A stretch of DNA of 64,000 bases from Saccharina japonica (lineage: Eukaryota > Sar > Phaeophyceae > Laminariales > Laminariaceae): assembly GCA_008828725.1 (NCBI GenBank), contig MEHQ01000067.1:841197-905196 (forward strand), read 5' to 3'. The notes under the pieces were generated by a model that saw only the letters and a list, made by a program, of their open reading frames with translations, searched no databases and was not told where the DNA came from. The translations under genes were made by a program, and so were the position numbers. Shown piece by piece: positions 1 through 10,811 of this stretch. Position 1 is the first letter of the stretch, and every line of letters starts with the position of its first letter.

Positions 1-149
1 AGGAAGGAAAGAGAAGGGAAGGGCGAAGATAATAAATGGGATGGAAAAAAAGAAAAGAAAAAACAAAATGGCAATTGACTGTTGTCCAGGGTGTGCATGT
101 GTACATGATACACAGCAGTACAGCTTGTTTGTATAAAGCAGTCGACGTA

Positions 150-597
150 GGATCATATCAATATTTAAGAATGGAATGCCGAATACCATCTTGGCATTCC
201 ATTCAGGTAGGTGGACTGCGTCTAAACCTTAACCTTTCTTTGTCTTTTCTTTTCACCCCTTGAAACTTCAGACAGCAGTATCATATATAGTACCTGGTGT
301 TACATTTGCCCTGTGATATGGTTTGGCTCGTGTCGTTGTGTTCTCGTACCCGGTACGTTAGCATCAGGATCATATCAATATTTAAGAATGGAATGCCGAA
401 TACCTATCTTGGCATTACATTCTTCTCCATTTGAGCAGGTGGACTACGTCTAAACCTTAACCTTTCTTTGTCTTTTCTTTTCATCCCTTGAAACTACAGA
501 CAAAATTATCATATATAGCACCTACCTGGTGTTACATTTGCCCTGTAATATGGTTCGGCTCGTGTCGTTGTGTTCTCGTACCCGGTACGTTAGCATC
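150..597. repeat. Tandem duplication, two units of about 217 and 230 bp
   Basis: Unit 1 begins at 150 and unit 2 at 367, both with GGATCATATCAATATTTAAG. They stay similar through GTACCCGGTACGTTAGCATC at the end. Differences between the units are informative: unit 1 has CAGACAGCAGTATC where unit 2 has CAGACAAAATTATC, and unit 2 has a 4-bp gain at TACCTGG. Confidence 0.9.
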
Positions 598-1341
598 TCA
601 CTTGCTTTACCCATTCATTTGCGTTTGTTTTGTTTTGGGTTTTGTCTGTTTCACAGCAGTCTGACCACATAATTTGTATGTCTCTCTAGGATTAGGAATC
701 AGGACATACACTGGGTGTACTGATGTAGTACTGATGTAGTTGGGTAGAAGTAACTACTAATACTGCTTTAATGTGAAGACAACAAACACACTTCTCCAGC
801 CCCTTCCTTTTCGCAACTCAGATCTATTACGAGTATATATTATATATTATATACTACCTATGTATGTATGTACCAGTATGTATTATGCATAGTAGGGTCC
901 TGGTAGGGTCACATAACTACTATGAATATTATTAATAATGGCGGGCGGGCACTCCCCCCTCCCCGCTATACAGCTACAGCACTATCATTATATAATTAAT
1001 GAGTATCAGTAGTACCATACGTGCTTCCAGTTAGGCCTTGGTTTCTTGTGCAGGCAGAATTCATGTAATATATTGCGAGTGGAATCAGGGCTATAGCGGT
1101 ATGTACACATGGGCGTACTTGTTTCCGATTTGTTTTCCTCTGGTTCTCTATATTTTTCTCTCTTTCAACATGTATCATATATACTACTGGTATACTGGTA
1201 TGTGTATGTCGTGTTTGTCGTACCCCGGACGATGAACATGACACTCTCATTGTTGTCTACTTTGCTTATTTATTACCTCGTCACAAGCCAGTTATTAATA
1301 TTTAATAGGGTTGTTCTCTACTACATATCATATGTATGAAC
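598..1341. other. No gene recognised
   Basis: AT-rich sequence with TATATA stretches and short words such as TACTGGTA. Open frames are short and unlike any protein I know. Confidence 0.5.
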
Positions 1342-1440
1342 ATGGGCTATTATGCGACTATGAGCCATGATATGATATGACCCCCCGAAAACGTTTTGGA
1401 AGGGTCATACTCGTACCAAGTAGCTCATAATAGCCCATGA
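1342..1440. repeat. Short inverted-repeat element
   Basis: CATGGGCTATTATG near 1344 is matched by its inverse CATAATAGCCCATG near 1426. Related to the hairpin that follows, sharing GGGTCATA and the words GGGCTAT and TAGCCCAT. Confidence 0.7.
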
Positions 1441-1511
1441 ACTTTTTTGGAGGGTCATACGTAGCCCATACGAGGTTCTCTGCGTCGTAGTTTTGTGCTA
1501 CGTACAGCTAG

Positions 1512-1579
1512 TATGGGCTATGACCCTCCAAAAAAAGGTCATTTTGTTTTCACCTTTTTTTGGAGGGTCACAGCCCATA
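1512..1579. repeat. 68-bp foldback hairpin
   Basis: TATGGGCTATGACCCTCC with seven A follows as the left arm. The right arm is its near-perfect inverse ending CAGCCCATA, one mismatch in 27 bp. It could form a strong stem with a loop of about 14 bases. Confidence 0.85.
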
Positions 1580-2249
1580 AGGTTTAGTGAGCACAAAGCT
1601 TGTACCTCTCTTATGATTGAAGAATCAGGACGGACACTATTAATATGTTTATCTAGTAATAGGTGTGCTGGATATCGACGGCTGAAAATAACGGGTTAAT
1701 GTGAAGAACACCCTGCAGTTACTATACATACAGTAGTACAGTAGTAGTGTCACACAATCTCCTCGAAGGAGCAGAATCGCTACAGGTGACAGGTACGATA
1801 TATAATTAATTATGCTGAGTCTCGGCTAAAAGAGCATATTCCCCATTTTTACAGGTGGCATTGTAAAGTAGAAGCGTAAAGTAAAGGCATAATGGAGTAA
1901 TGGAGTAATGGACCATAACCGGTCGGTGGTGTAATCTACTGTTTGTTGTACACCTTGTAGCGGGCACAATTACCGGAAACAAAATGGAGCATACAACAGG
2001 TGGCATCATCGGCGAAAATAGAAAAAAGGAGCACATACATGATATCTGACAACCCGCACGAGTACCGTCACTGACTTCCACTGACTATCATAAGTTCAGA
2101 AGGGGGACTGCATCAGTGGTGTCATTGGTCTGGTATCATCAAGTTTGTAAAGTATTTAGGGATGATTGATACTGCTGTACGAGTAGTTAAATGTTGATGG
2201 CATGATTGCAAAAAGCAGTAAGAGCAGAGCTAGTCCGTACATTTTGGGT

Positions 2250-2325
2250 TATAACCCATTCAGAACTGAAACAAATATTCCATACTAATTCCAAGTAGTT
2301 TGTACCCAAATATGTGGGACCAGTT
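2250..2325 (+). repeat. Dispersed repeat copy (CCAAGTAGTTTGT type)
   Basis: Similar to 6972-7060: both contain ACCCATTCAGAACTGAAA and TTCCAAGTAGTTTGT. The second copy has ACTATTAATGG inserted where this one has ACTAA. A shorter match is at 63170-63200. Confidence 0.7.
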
Positions 2326-2802
2326 ATCATTAATAGTAATAGTAATACTAACTCCACTACACATCATGTTGATACAAATGCAAAATATAGTCAGCACGAT
2401 ATAGTAGTAATACGTACGAGAGGATTCGGGTTTATCTGGTATGGAGGGTGGAGGTAAGGCCGAGCCGGAGACTGCTGTGATCTTGATTGTGATATTGATG
2501 GTGATATTATACTATTAATAGTCTTGCAGGCTGTGGTATGCGCGTGGGGGTTGTGCAATGCGCTATGTGCGAAGGAACGTTTAACGTTTTCCTGTCGAAC
2601 TTGCCATGCTTTTTGTATACATACATATATATATGTGCGCACACGTGCGGTATATTTTTTGCGTGCTATCTCAGCGGGGTATTTTTTTGTTCGTAGCGCT
2701 CTAACACAGGTCATAAAAAACAAACTCGTGAAAACTGCGTTGCCTGCAGCAGTCTATTGGCAGTACAAAACATCTACCAGTAGTAGAGATAAAACGAAAA
2801 AA

Positions 2803-3399
2803 AGGGCAGCGGCCAAAAAAAGGTATACCTCGTCCATTTGCGGCCAAAATCAGGTACATACTTAAAACCAAGTCAAAAACGCACTCCACGTGCGCTGCCA
2901 TTGGTCCAAAACTCGTTGTACCGGTTTTTGCCTCTTCAAAACCCAGGTATACCTGATTTTGTCTCCCCTGCTTGACTTTCACCTTTTTTTGTCGTTTTTA
3001 AGCCAATCAGAGGCCCTTCATAGTTCCACCCTATGTCCCCTATACAAATGCCGACGTACGCGGAGACCCCCTTCTCCCTTCGCACCTCGCACTACGACAC
3101 GCCACTCGAGCGACACACACATATCTGCCTGCACACCTCCGCCGAAATAATACGAGATAGAAGGCTCCCCTTCGGAATTGTGGTTGACTTGGAATACCAG
3201 GGGTGTCACAAAAGTTGAGAAGGGAGAATACAGCAGCAGGCGTTCGTTCCTCGTATACGTAACCATCGGGCGAGCACGAAGAGCATGAAAAAACTCTACG
3301 TAAGGAACGGCAGGTGGGGTGCGTTTTAAACTTGATTTTAGTATGTACCTGTTTTTGGCCCCGAGCGGACCAGGTGTACCTGTTTTTGGCCGCTGCCCC
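2803..3399. repeat. Foldback element with inverted arms of about 87 bp
   Basis: The left arm (2803-2889) contains GGGCAGCGGCC, AGGTATACC and CAGGTACATACTTAAAA. The right arm (3314-3399) is its inverse at about 75-80 percent identity. No transposase frame lies between, so it is non-autonomous. Confidence 0.8.
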
Positions 3400-3533
3400 A
3401 AAAAAAACGCGCATTTGCTCCGATAGTCTACTCCATAAAACACTGGCGGCGGAGCGTCGGTGTTTCTGCAAGCCCACGCCACCGCCCCCACTGCCGCCGC
3501 CTTCACACTACAGCTTCACAGTATTGCAGCTGG

Positions 3534-3534
<1 letters not shown>

Positions 3535-3573
<39 letters not shown>
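3535..3573. repeat. (CTG)n microsatellite
   Basis: About 12 units of CTG. A second CTG-rich stretch lies at 3950-4010. Confidence 0.9.
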
Positions 3574-3575
<2 letters not shown>

Positions 3576-4089
3576 CTCTGCTGCTGTCTCTACAGCTACA
3601 GTATTAATAGCAGTCGGAGCATGTGTGCTCTTGAAAAACTATACTTTGTAACTTGTAACCCACCTCAAATCGAGTGACTCGTGTATTGTCAGCTGTGTAC
3701 ACATATTTATACATACTGGTACGAGACTGGTACAAAACAATCTCTAGAAAGAAACGTGAAACTTGCCTTGCTACATACAGCAGTCTTTTTTGTCAATACA
3801 ACGAAACTTGTAGTGGAATTCATGTGAACAATTGCAGCGGCGGCGGAGCACATGCTAGGACAGTAGTAGGACAGTACTATGGCAGTAGGACAGTAGTAGG
3901 ACAGTACTCGTAGTGCAGCTGGGCTGCAGCTGCCCTTTGCTGTCCCCTGTTGTTGCTGCTGCTGCTGCTGCTGCCCTCTGCTGCTGCTGCTGCCCTCTGC
4001 TGCTGTTCGCCGGCATTAAAAATTACTTCGTAATTCGCAACACACCTGAAATCGAGTGACGTATTTACCTGGTACAAGTCTATACAGCA

Positions 4090-4270
4090 GGGGTCCCCCA
4101 ATAAGGCGGTGGTGTGCCAGAGACAGCAATATGACCGCCTTATAGAGGGAAACCGCCTTATTCGTTCCAGGTTATGAGTGCGATTCCCCAGTGGCGCCAC
4201 GCGATTTTGACCGCCTTATATCGGGATACCGCCTTATTCAGACACTCAGACCGCCTTATTGGGGGACCCC
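4090..4270. mobile_element. 181-bp MITE-like element with 21-bp perfect TIRs
   Basis: GGGGTCCCCCAATAAGGCGG at 4090 is exactly inverted at 4250-4270. Inside, ACCGCCTTAT recurs four times in both orientations, giving further stems. There is no coding capacity and no clear target-site duplication. Confidence 0.85.
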
Positions 4271-5534
4271 CACTACTGTAGCCGAAACCCATTTGAAAGG
4301 CCCGCCATGGATTGATATTTGGAAGTCTCTACAGCTATACAGCCCAAAGGAAGGAAATGCATAACAATCAGCCTCAGTACTCAGTACCTGCGTACGATAT
4401 ATATGTCTTGTACATGTTTCTGTAGGAATAGCGAAATAGTGCTGTAACAAAGAACAGAACAGTTAAATGTATAACTGCGCGCGGCATATACCGGTATTAT
4501 TTATGTACCCTGGTAAACGTTTTGGGTTCTGCACAAAATGTGACCCTACACCAGATTGTACTCCTCTTGATATTAATAATCAATAAATAATGACATCAGA
4601 GTGAAAAAAAACAGTTACTTTTAGTACTCGTACAACAGCAGTATGAGTAGTGGGGTTTCCGAACAAACTTTTAGAATATATTTTTGTTCTGTTTTAACTT
4701 GTTTTGGTGTGTCAAGCACCTGCCTTAAACCAGCTTCACCAGCTTGAACTCCTACAAACGTCGGAGTGAAAAACCAGCAGGGTGGGGTTTCCAATTTGAT
4801 TAAAAAAACGTTTTTGTTGGTTCGGTTTTTCAAGCCCCCCCAACCTTACACCAGCCTGCACTCCTAAAAACTGAAAGCGTCCGAGTGAAAAAACAGTATA
4901 AGGAACGTATATACGGGGTGGGCTTTCCGCACGAAAGCAAGCACTGCTGTTGTTTTAACTTAACGTTGTTTGGGTGATCAAGCACCCACGACCTACAACC
5001 TCCAGTAGAACCACTCTGTTACAAGACTGGGTGAGACACGGAGTATCCCCTTGCAGGTCTGTCTACTATTAATAAGCATATCCTGGGTGTTAACTCACAT
5101 TCACATCAAGAAAAGCAGCGTTTTTACTTTTTTATTCCCAGAACCGTGACATCTGGTAACGCAAGGCCAGGATCGAGTGCCGTCCCAGTCGCCTTCATGG
5201 TCATAACGCATAATCCGATTGTTTGACCATTGATGGCCATTCCGACCCTTGCCTTCACAACTCCTTACGAGGTCATCCCCCATATAGATACAACACAACT
5301 CTACTACTAATAATACTTTAGTTCACCGCGTACGGATCAGTAGCAGGTAGGTGTGGGCGGTGTCGGGACCCCCCCCCTCGTCTCATGGAGCACTGGTTGT
5401 ACTGGCTGTACTGGCTGTACTGCTTGACACGATTGAGATTCCGTGCTGACCTGACGCTGAGGGTAAACGAAAAAAAGCATCCGATGTTTTTTTTTCCGAA
5501 GTCCAGACAACAAGCAATAATGGGCGCAGGGGGT
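4271..5534. other. No gene recognised
   Basis: Contains degenerate paired blocks: the segment with CGGAGTGAAAAACCAG at about 4760 recurs at about 4875 with CCGAGTGAAAAAACAG. No convincing exon. Confidence 0.5.
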
Positions 5535-5760
5535 GCACTCGATATTCATGCATGGCCGTACCTAGTCGTATTACCATCACCATAGACCCTCGCATCCCTA
5601 CAATGTCGGGACGGAGCATGCCGGGTTTTCACCGACCAGGTAGACATTGCTAGCACCAAGCGCGAACCGCCGTGAACTGTTCGGCTAGTCGCATGAAGGA
5701 TGAGCTGCATCCTATTAATAGTATTAATAGTATTAATAAGAACCGCTTGTGAGGGGGCGG
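5535..5760 (+). repeat. Dispersed repeat family R2 copy
   Basis: Shares CATAGACCCTCGCATCCCTA, CGGGACGGAGCA, GGGTTTTCACC and CCGCTTGTGAGG with the copy at 26765-26985. Here three TATTAATA units replace a short CTCTGAT before the last block. Confidence 0.85.
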
Positions 5761-8009
5761 GGGGTCACTAAAGCCAGTCATTTTTTATTCGTTTTTATAC
5801 CGAGCGTTATTTACGGAGCACCTACGGCATCATTAGACGTTGATTGCCATCGAATCGACATGGGGGTACTTGTAGTAGCCCCGGGTGGGAGGGGTGGGAG
5901 TCTTCGGCTGATCGCGGCAGAGAGACCTTGTGGATGTCAAACTTGACAACAGCAGTAGTAGCAATGCGTCACAGCGCTTAGTGATATTAATTTGGTATTC
6001 CTAGTTAAGAATTTCAGGCTCGAGTTTTGGACGAAGATGAAAATGAACGTGGCCATTTGTATACTGAAATTATCGTAAGACGCCCTGCCCTCCCTTACAT
6101 ATAATATGTCTTACCAGTATGTACGAAGTCTAGCCTGGCCGAAAGTATGATCATTTTTGCTGTTGTTGTGCCCTGAAGTTTTGACAATATATGGCTTCTG
6201 ACGCCTTGGGGAGCACTGCTGTGTCGTGGTACTCGTAACGGCGCAGCCACTCCACTCCGCGCGTGGGACGCAAGCTTAACCGGCCGCCAAAACACTTTCA
6301 CGTTCGGTCCGAGAAAGCTCACGCACCATATTTATTGAACTTTGAGCATATAAACTACTAATATCTGGTATTACATACCTGGTAGCAATGGTACATATGC
6401 CTGGTAGCAATGGTACATATGCCTGGTAGCAATGGTACATATGCCTGGTAGCAATGGTACATGTGCCTGGTAGCAATGGTACTGTAACACCACGTCACGC
6501 GCCACTAGCACCGAGGGCCGATGCTGATACACACATCTACAACAAACACATATGTACATATATATATAGGATATAGTACAGGATTTAGCGCTCGCTGTAG
6601 AGCCCATTTTGTTCATGTAATTTGGAACAGAACAGCAATGAGGCTAATCTCATTTATCTAGTCTTATTAATCTTATTAACGTTCTTATTGAGCCATTTCT
6701 TATTATTAATAGGCTTTTTCTTATTCGTGGGCGTATATTGTGTGTACGATTTATTTGGAGCGATGACGGGACGTTAGAACATAATCCCACCCCGCTGGTG
6801 TGTTTTCGATCTATTAATAATACTAGCGGCGTTTTTGATGTAACTACTACACCAACAGTAATACTACCAGCTACTACTGCTGACTAAAATATCGTTGTCG
6901 ACCCGGCTATGCTCTCGCGGAAGGTATCGTGTCGGGGGTCGGGGGGTGTACGAGTGCTGATACTATTAATAGTGGCCTTGACCCATTCAGAACTGAAAAC
7001 TTATCCCAGACTATTAATGGTTCCAAGTAGTTTGTCCCCGAATACGTCGGATCAGGTCTTGAGCGGTTAATAGCCCTTGGAAGTTTACCAGGGCTCGAGG
7101 GGTTTATATATTAATAAGCCTTGGGGGTTTTGCGGTTGCGTCGTTTTGGTTCTTTGTGCTTTGTGCTCTATCCTCGGCTGACCACCATTGCAGACTGTCT
7201 CCTGTCTCCGCACGGACGCACGCAATCACGCTACTCATACATACCTGGTAGTTTACAGCATTATGCGACAGACTCGAATCCCTAAGCAAGGTTGCGTGTT
7301 TCCTACTCACGTTTCCTACTCTAATTTCAGTTTAAAAATGGCCACATTATTATCTGGGTCCAAACCTCGACCCTCAAATTCTGAACTCCCAAATTGCAAA
7401 TTGCAATTCTTAAGTGCTGTCACGTACTATTAATAAGTAATGGCAAAATCACAAAAATCCCAGTCTAAATTATGTGCCCACCAAGACCAGGTATATAGCG
7501 GGCAAACAAATAGCGGAGATCGGGGGAAATCAAGCCTTTTTAATACTCGCAAAACATGCATGCCCGAACCAGTACCCAGGTACAACTGGTATGCTATCTT
7601 CCACAAAACGAGACTATTCGTATGGAGAAGGAAGAAAAGCCCAACCGTGATCTAGAATCGCAGCGTTTTAACCATTCCTGGCGGCTTTTTTTCTGTTTTG
7701 AGCTATTGAGGACAGAGGGCAACCATTTATTCGCACTTTCAACCACTCAAGACCCAAGATTGTTCATCGTTCCATGTAAATATTTATTTTGCTGCTGCTA
7801 CTGCAGTAATTGTCCCACCAACATGTAGTAACTATTAATAGCTGTCCCACCCCACCCATACCACTAATATAATAATTACATATAGGTCGAAGGTCAGTTC
7901 TGGTATGATAATATGATATAATATATTAATAGTGTTTTGAGCGCTGCCATGGGGTTCTTTTCTTTTGAACCAAATATCACTGCGAAAAACGCCTGGCGTG
8001 TGTGCAAAA
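5761..8009. other. No gene recognised; repeat-rich
   Basis: Holds the 22-bp tandem array (6376-6482), many TATTAATA words and one copy of the CCAAGTAGTTTGT repeat (6972-7060). Frames such as that at 7440-7655 lack any recognisable domain. Confidence 0.5.
6376..6482. repeat. 22-bp tandem array, about five units
   Basis: Unit CCTGGTAGCAATGGTACATA plus TG, nearly perfect. It begins with TACCTGGTA, one of the words over-represented in the window. Confidence 0.92.
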
Positions 8010-8150
8010 CTCAACACTCGACGCGAGTCGAGGAGGGACTAAGGTGCTTTCTCCCGACAAAAAATTAGGCGTACCGAACGTAGTGAAATAGTGAACTATT
8101 AATAGTGGAATAGTGGTACGGATGGGAGAGAAGAGCCTGCTTTGTTACTG
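8010..8150. repeat. Dispersed repeat family R1, partial copy with inserted palindrome
   Basis: Has CGACGCGAGTCGAGGAGGGA at one end and GGGAGAGAAGAGCCTGCTTT at the other, as in 11283-11500 and 30490-30695. A segment around ACTATTAATAGT (8095-8106) is extra relative to those copies. Confidence 0.7.
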
Positions 8151-8464
8151 AAGGTGGGCACCGTAAGGGAAAATAGGAACAAAGCGAAAACCGGATAACG
8201 AGGCGTTATTGTCAAAACAAAAAACGGGTAAAACCCGGTTTTTCCAGCCGGTTTGAACGAAAAACCGGTTAAAAGTTAAAACCGGATGGTAACGTGAAAC
8301 GCCTCCAAATCATTGAACAGAACGGCATAATTGGGTCCATTCCGTATGTAGATTCCGAACCACTGGTAACGTGGTCTGTTGACCCTCGGTGGCTCGGAAC
8401 TTCTTAAGGTCTTCGACTGTTGTACATCTATTCCAAGTCTGTCGGACTGGCTTGGGTTGTCCTT

Positions 8465-9475
8465 AGCAGTCATCGTCCCGAACAATACCCGACTGGGAAA
8501 TGGCCCCTCTTGTTTTGCCGCGCCACGGCCCCCGTAAAGAGCAACCGCCGTTTACGGATGGTCGTTTCGATGCTCTCGCAACGTGTCATCGTGAGAGCCT
8601 TCGCGTACGAGGGGGTGGAGAGGGTGGTGTGGTCGTTACGAAGTCGGCGCTGGAAGCCAATGACTCGCAAGAGCTTGGTGGTGAGCCGTAAGGGAGACAG
8701 AGAAATTAAGGACGAGGATAATAAATGGGAAAAATAGAAATATAGAAAATACGAAAGGGGCTAATCGCGCCACCCATTGAAACATTAAAACGCAGTCCGA
8801 ACCCAGAAAAGGAAAGCGAGGCAATTAAATGCAAGCCGAAACAAAAAAAAAGGAGGGAGGCGAGACAGCAACAGCGTAATAGCACTGCCTGCCGAAGGCA
8901 ACTAATAAAGAGGGTTAGCGTCAAGGTTACTTTGACTTTGTGTGTGCAACACGACCGCGGCCGGTGACGGTCTGTGGTCTCCCTTGTTCTCTCCGATAGC
9001 GGTGTCCACTTGGTGCCCATGCCATGTCCAAACCACGTCCATGCCGTTTTCACGTGAGCTCCTGCTTTTTTTTTTTTCCATTTCTCCGCATCGAACATGA
9101 GGGTGGAGTTTTGCGTGGACCCCACCCACGATGGGTCGAAATACTGGGCGGTCGTCCTTTACACGTGGGACATGATCGCAAATCGAGCACCACCCACCCG
9201 TCTGTTGAGTAATATTCGCCTACGATGTACCCTAGGCTATCCCTATCCCTACTACCCGTACAGCTGTGTAAAATTGAGCTACTCCGTTTTGCTGCGCCAC
9301 TGCCCCCTCAAGGAAGCCAACAAGCACACAAGAGAAAATGAGCCGTCGTTTACGGATGGTCGTTTCGACGTTCTCGGGTCTTTGGCGAAAATACTTCGTA
9401 CGTACGTAAAGTCTTACCCCACTACACCGACTAGACCAGGCACTATAACTGGTTACTGGCAACGGTAATGATTGT
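8465..9475 (+). repeat. Two related segments (8500-8600 and 9290-9390)
   Basis: Both contain GTTTTGC(C/T)GCGCCAC, a CCCCC run and CGTTTACGGATGGTCGTTTC. They are degenerate direct copies about 790 bp apart. Between them is a poly-pyrimidine tract and no gene I recognise. Confidence 0.65.
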
Positions 9476-10615
9476 CCTTCCGCCTCGGCAAGCGGGTGCA
9501 GGTCTATTGAATATATTGGAAATTTGATGCGAATACGTATAATATATACCAGGTACGTAGTCTATCGAAGTTGTTGTTGTTGTTGTTGTTCTGACATGGG
9601 CTCATTGCCACCCTCTCTATTAATGTATTAATGTATTAATGTATTAATGTATGAATGGTCTCTAGCCGTTGGTATGGTATGGTGTGGTGGCGTCTGGTGG
9701 TATCAAACGCTGAGTCCATGCGCGTTAACAACTGCCCTTGATGTTATCTTATCCGTCCGATCGGTCAAAGTCCGCCCGTTCAAAGCCTTGAGAAAAGGAA
9801 TATCCGAATATCCGTCCGTGCGCCCATTCAAAGACACTATTAAATATTAATAATTCAAAAGACTTTCCAAATACCTTCAAAGCCATTCATAACGCAAGCG
9901 ACTGCCGTCACGCCCCGTGTCAATATTAATAATTAATACTGCCAGCACTTGTATACCCCCAGCTCTGAACTCTTTACATGTTGTCAGGACAGCCCGCCGT
10001 TTTGCCGGCTAAGTTTTACCAGTATGTAGCAGCACAGCAAGCAGTAAGCAGTACAGCCCGTCGTCCCGTCGTTTCGCCTGCCACCTGCCGATATGTACTA
10101 TGTAATACCCCGGAATATGTAACTACGGAAGCCACGGCGCGAAAACAAAACGCGTCTCGCTCGGCTTAGCCCTACATCTTTTTGAGCGCAGTTCAAAGTT
10201 TGCGGCTTGCGTAATTGCCGAGCCCCTGAGTGACGATTCTCTGATTATTGTCAATTGCATCAGCCCATTTATTGTCTCCGCCCTTGTTGCTCCTGCTCCC
10301 TCCCATGACTATTATGAATAACAACTATTCACAGATGGAACTCCGACCCGGACGATTCTGCTCAAGTGTTCTCATGACAGCAGTACAATGCACACGCCCT
10401 TGCCTCTGCTGCTGCGGTTGGTGCACCGTCGCCTCTTCTGTGCGCGCTTATGGTCTCACGTTGAGCTGGTCAATGGTAAACGGTTTCTACGGTAGTATCT
10501 GATAAAAAAAAACGAGCCACAATGACCCCCTACCTCTACTATGAATACCCCTTTCACCCTATTGATAGCCCTAACCCCTGCTCCTTCCCTCCCTCCCTTC
10601 CTAATACCGCTTCAG

Positions 10616-10811
10616 GTTCTCTAAGCACCGACGCCTGGTAGCCTTGGTCCTGCCCGGGTTGATCGCGCACATAATCTGGTGGAGCTATGCCTTGGCAACC
10701 CCATCGACGTTCGACCTGTTTACCGATGTCACTGGCGACAAGGACACCCCGAACTGGTACATGTGTGTTACCATGGCCTTCGGCTCCATGGTCGCCGGCG
10801 CCACCAGCGAG
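10616..10811 (+). CDS. TauE/SafE-like permease, first recognised exon
   Basis: It encodes FSKHRRLVALVLPGLIAHII, the first hydrophobic helix, and ends NWYMCVTMAFGSMVAGATSE. The acceptor follows a pyrimidine-rich tract (CTTCAG) and the donor is GAG|GTATGC, phase 0. It is one base out of phase at the 5' side, so a coding exon must lie upstream. Confidence 0.82.

Noticed and set aside
10248..10502. Upstream first exon of the permease
   Set aside because: The frame has a hydrophobic start, but none of its GT sites leaves the two bases needed to join the exon at 10616.
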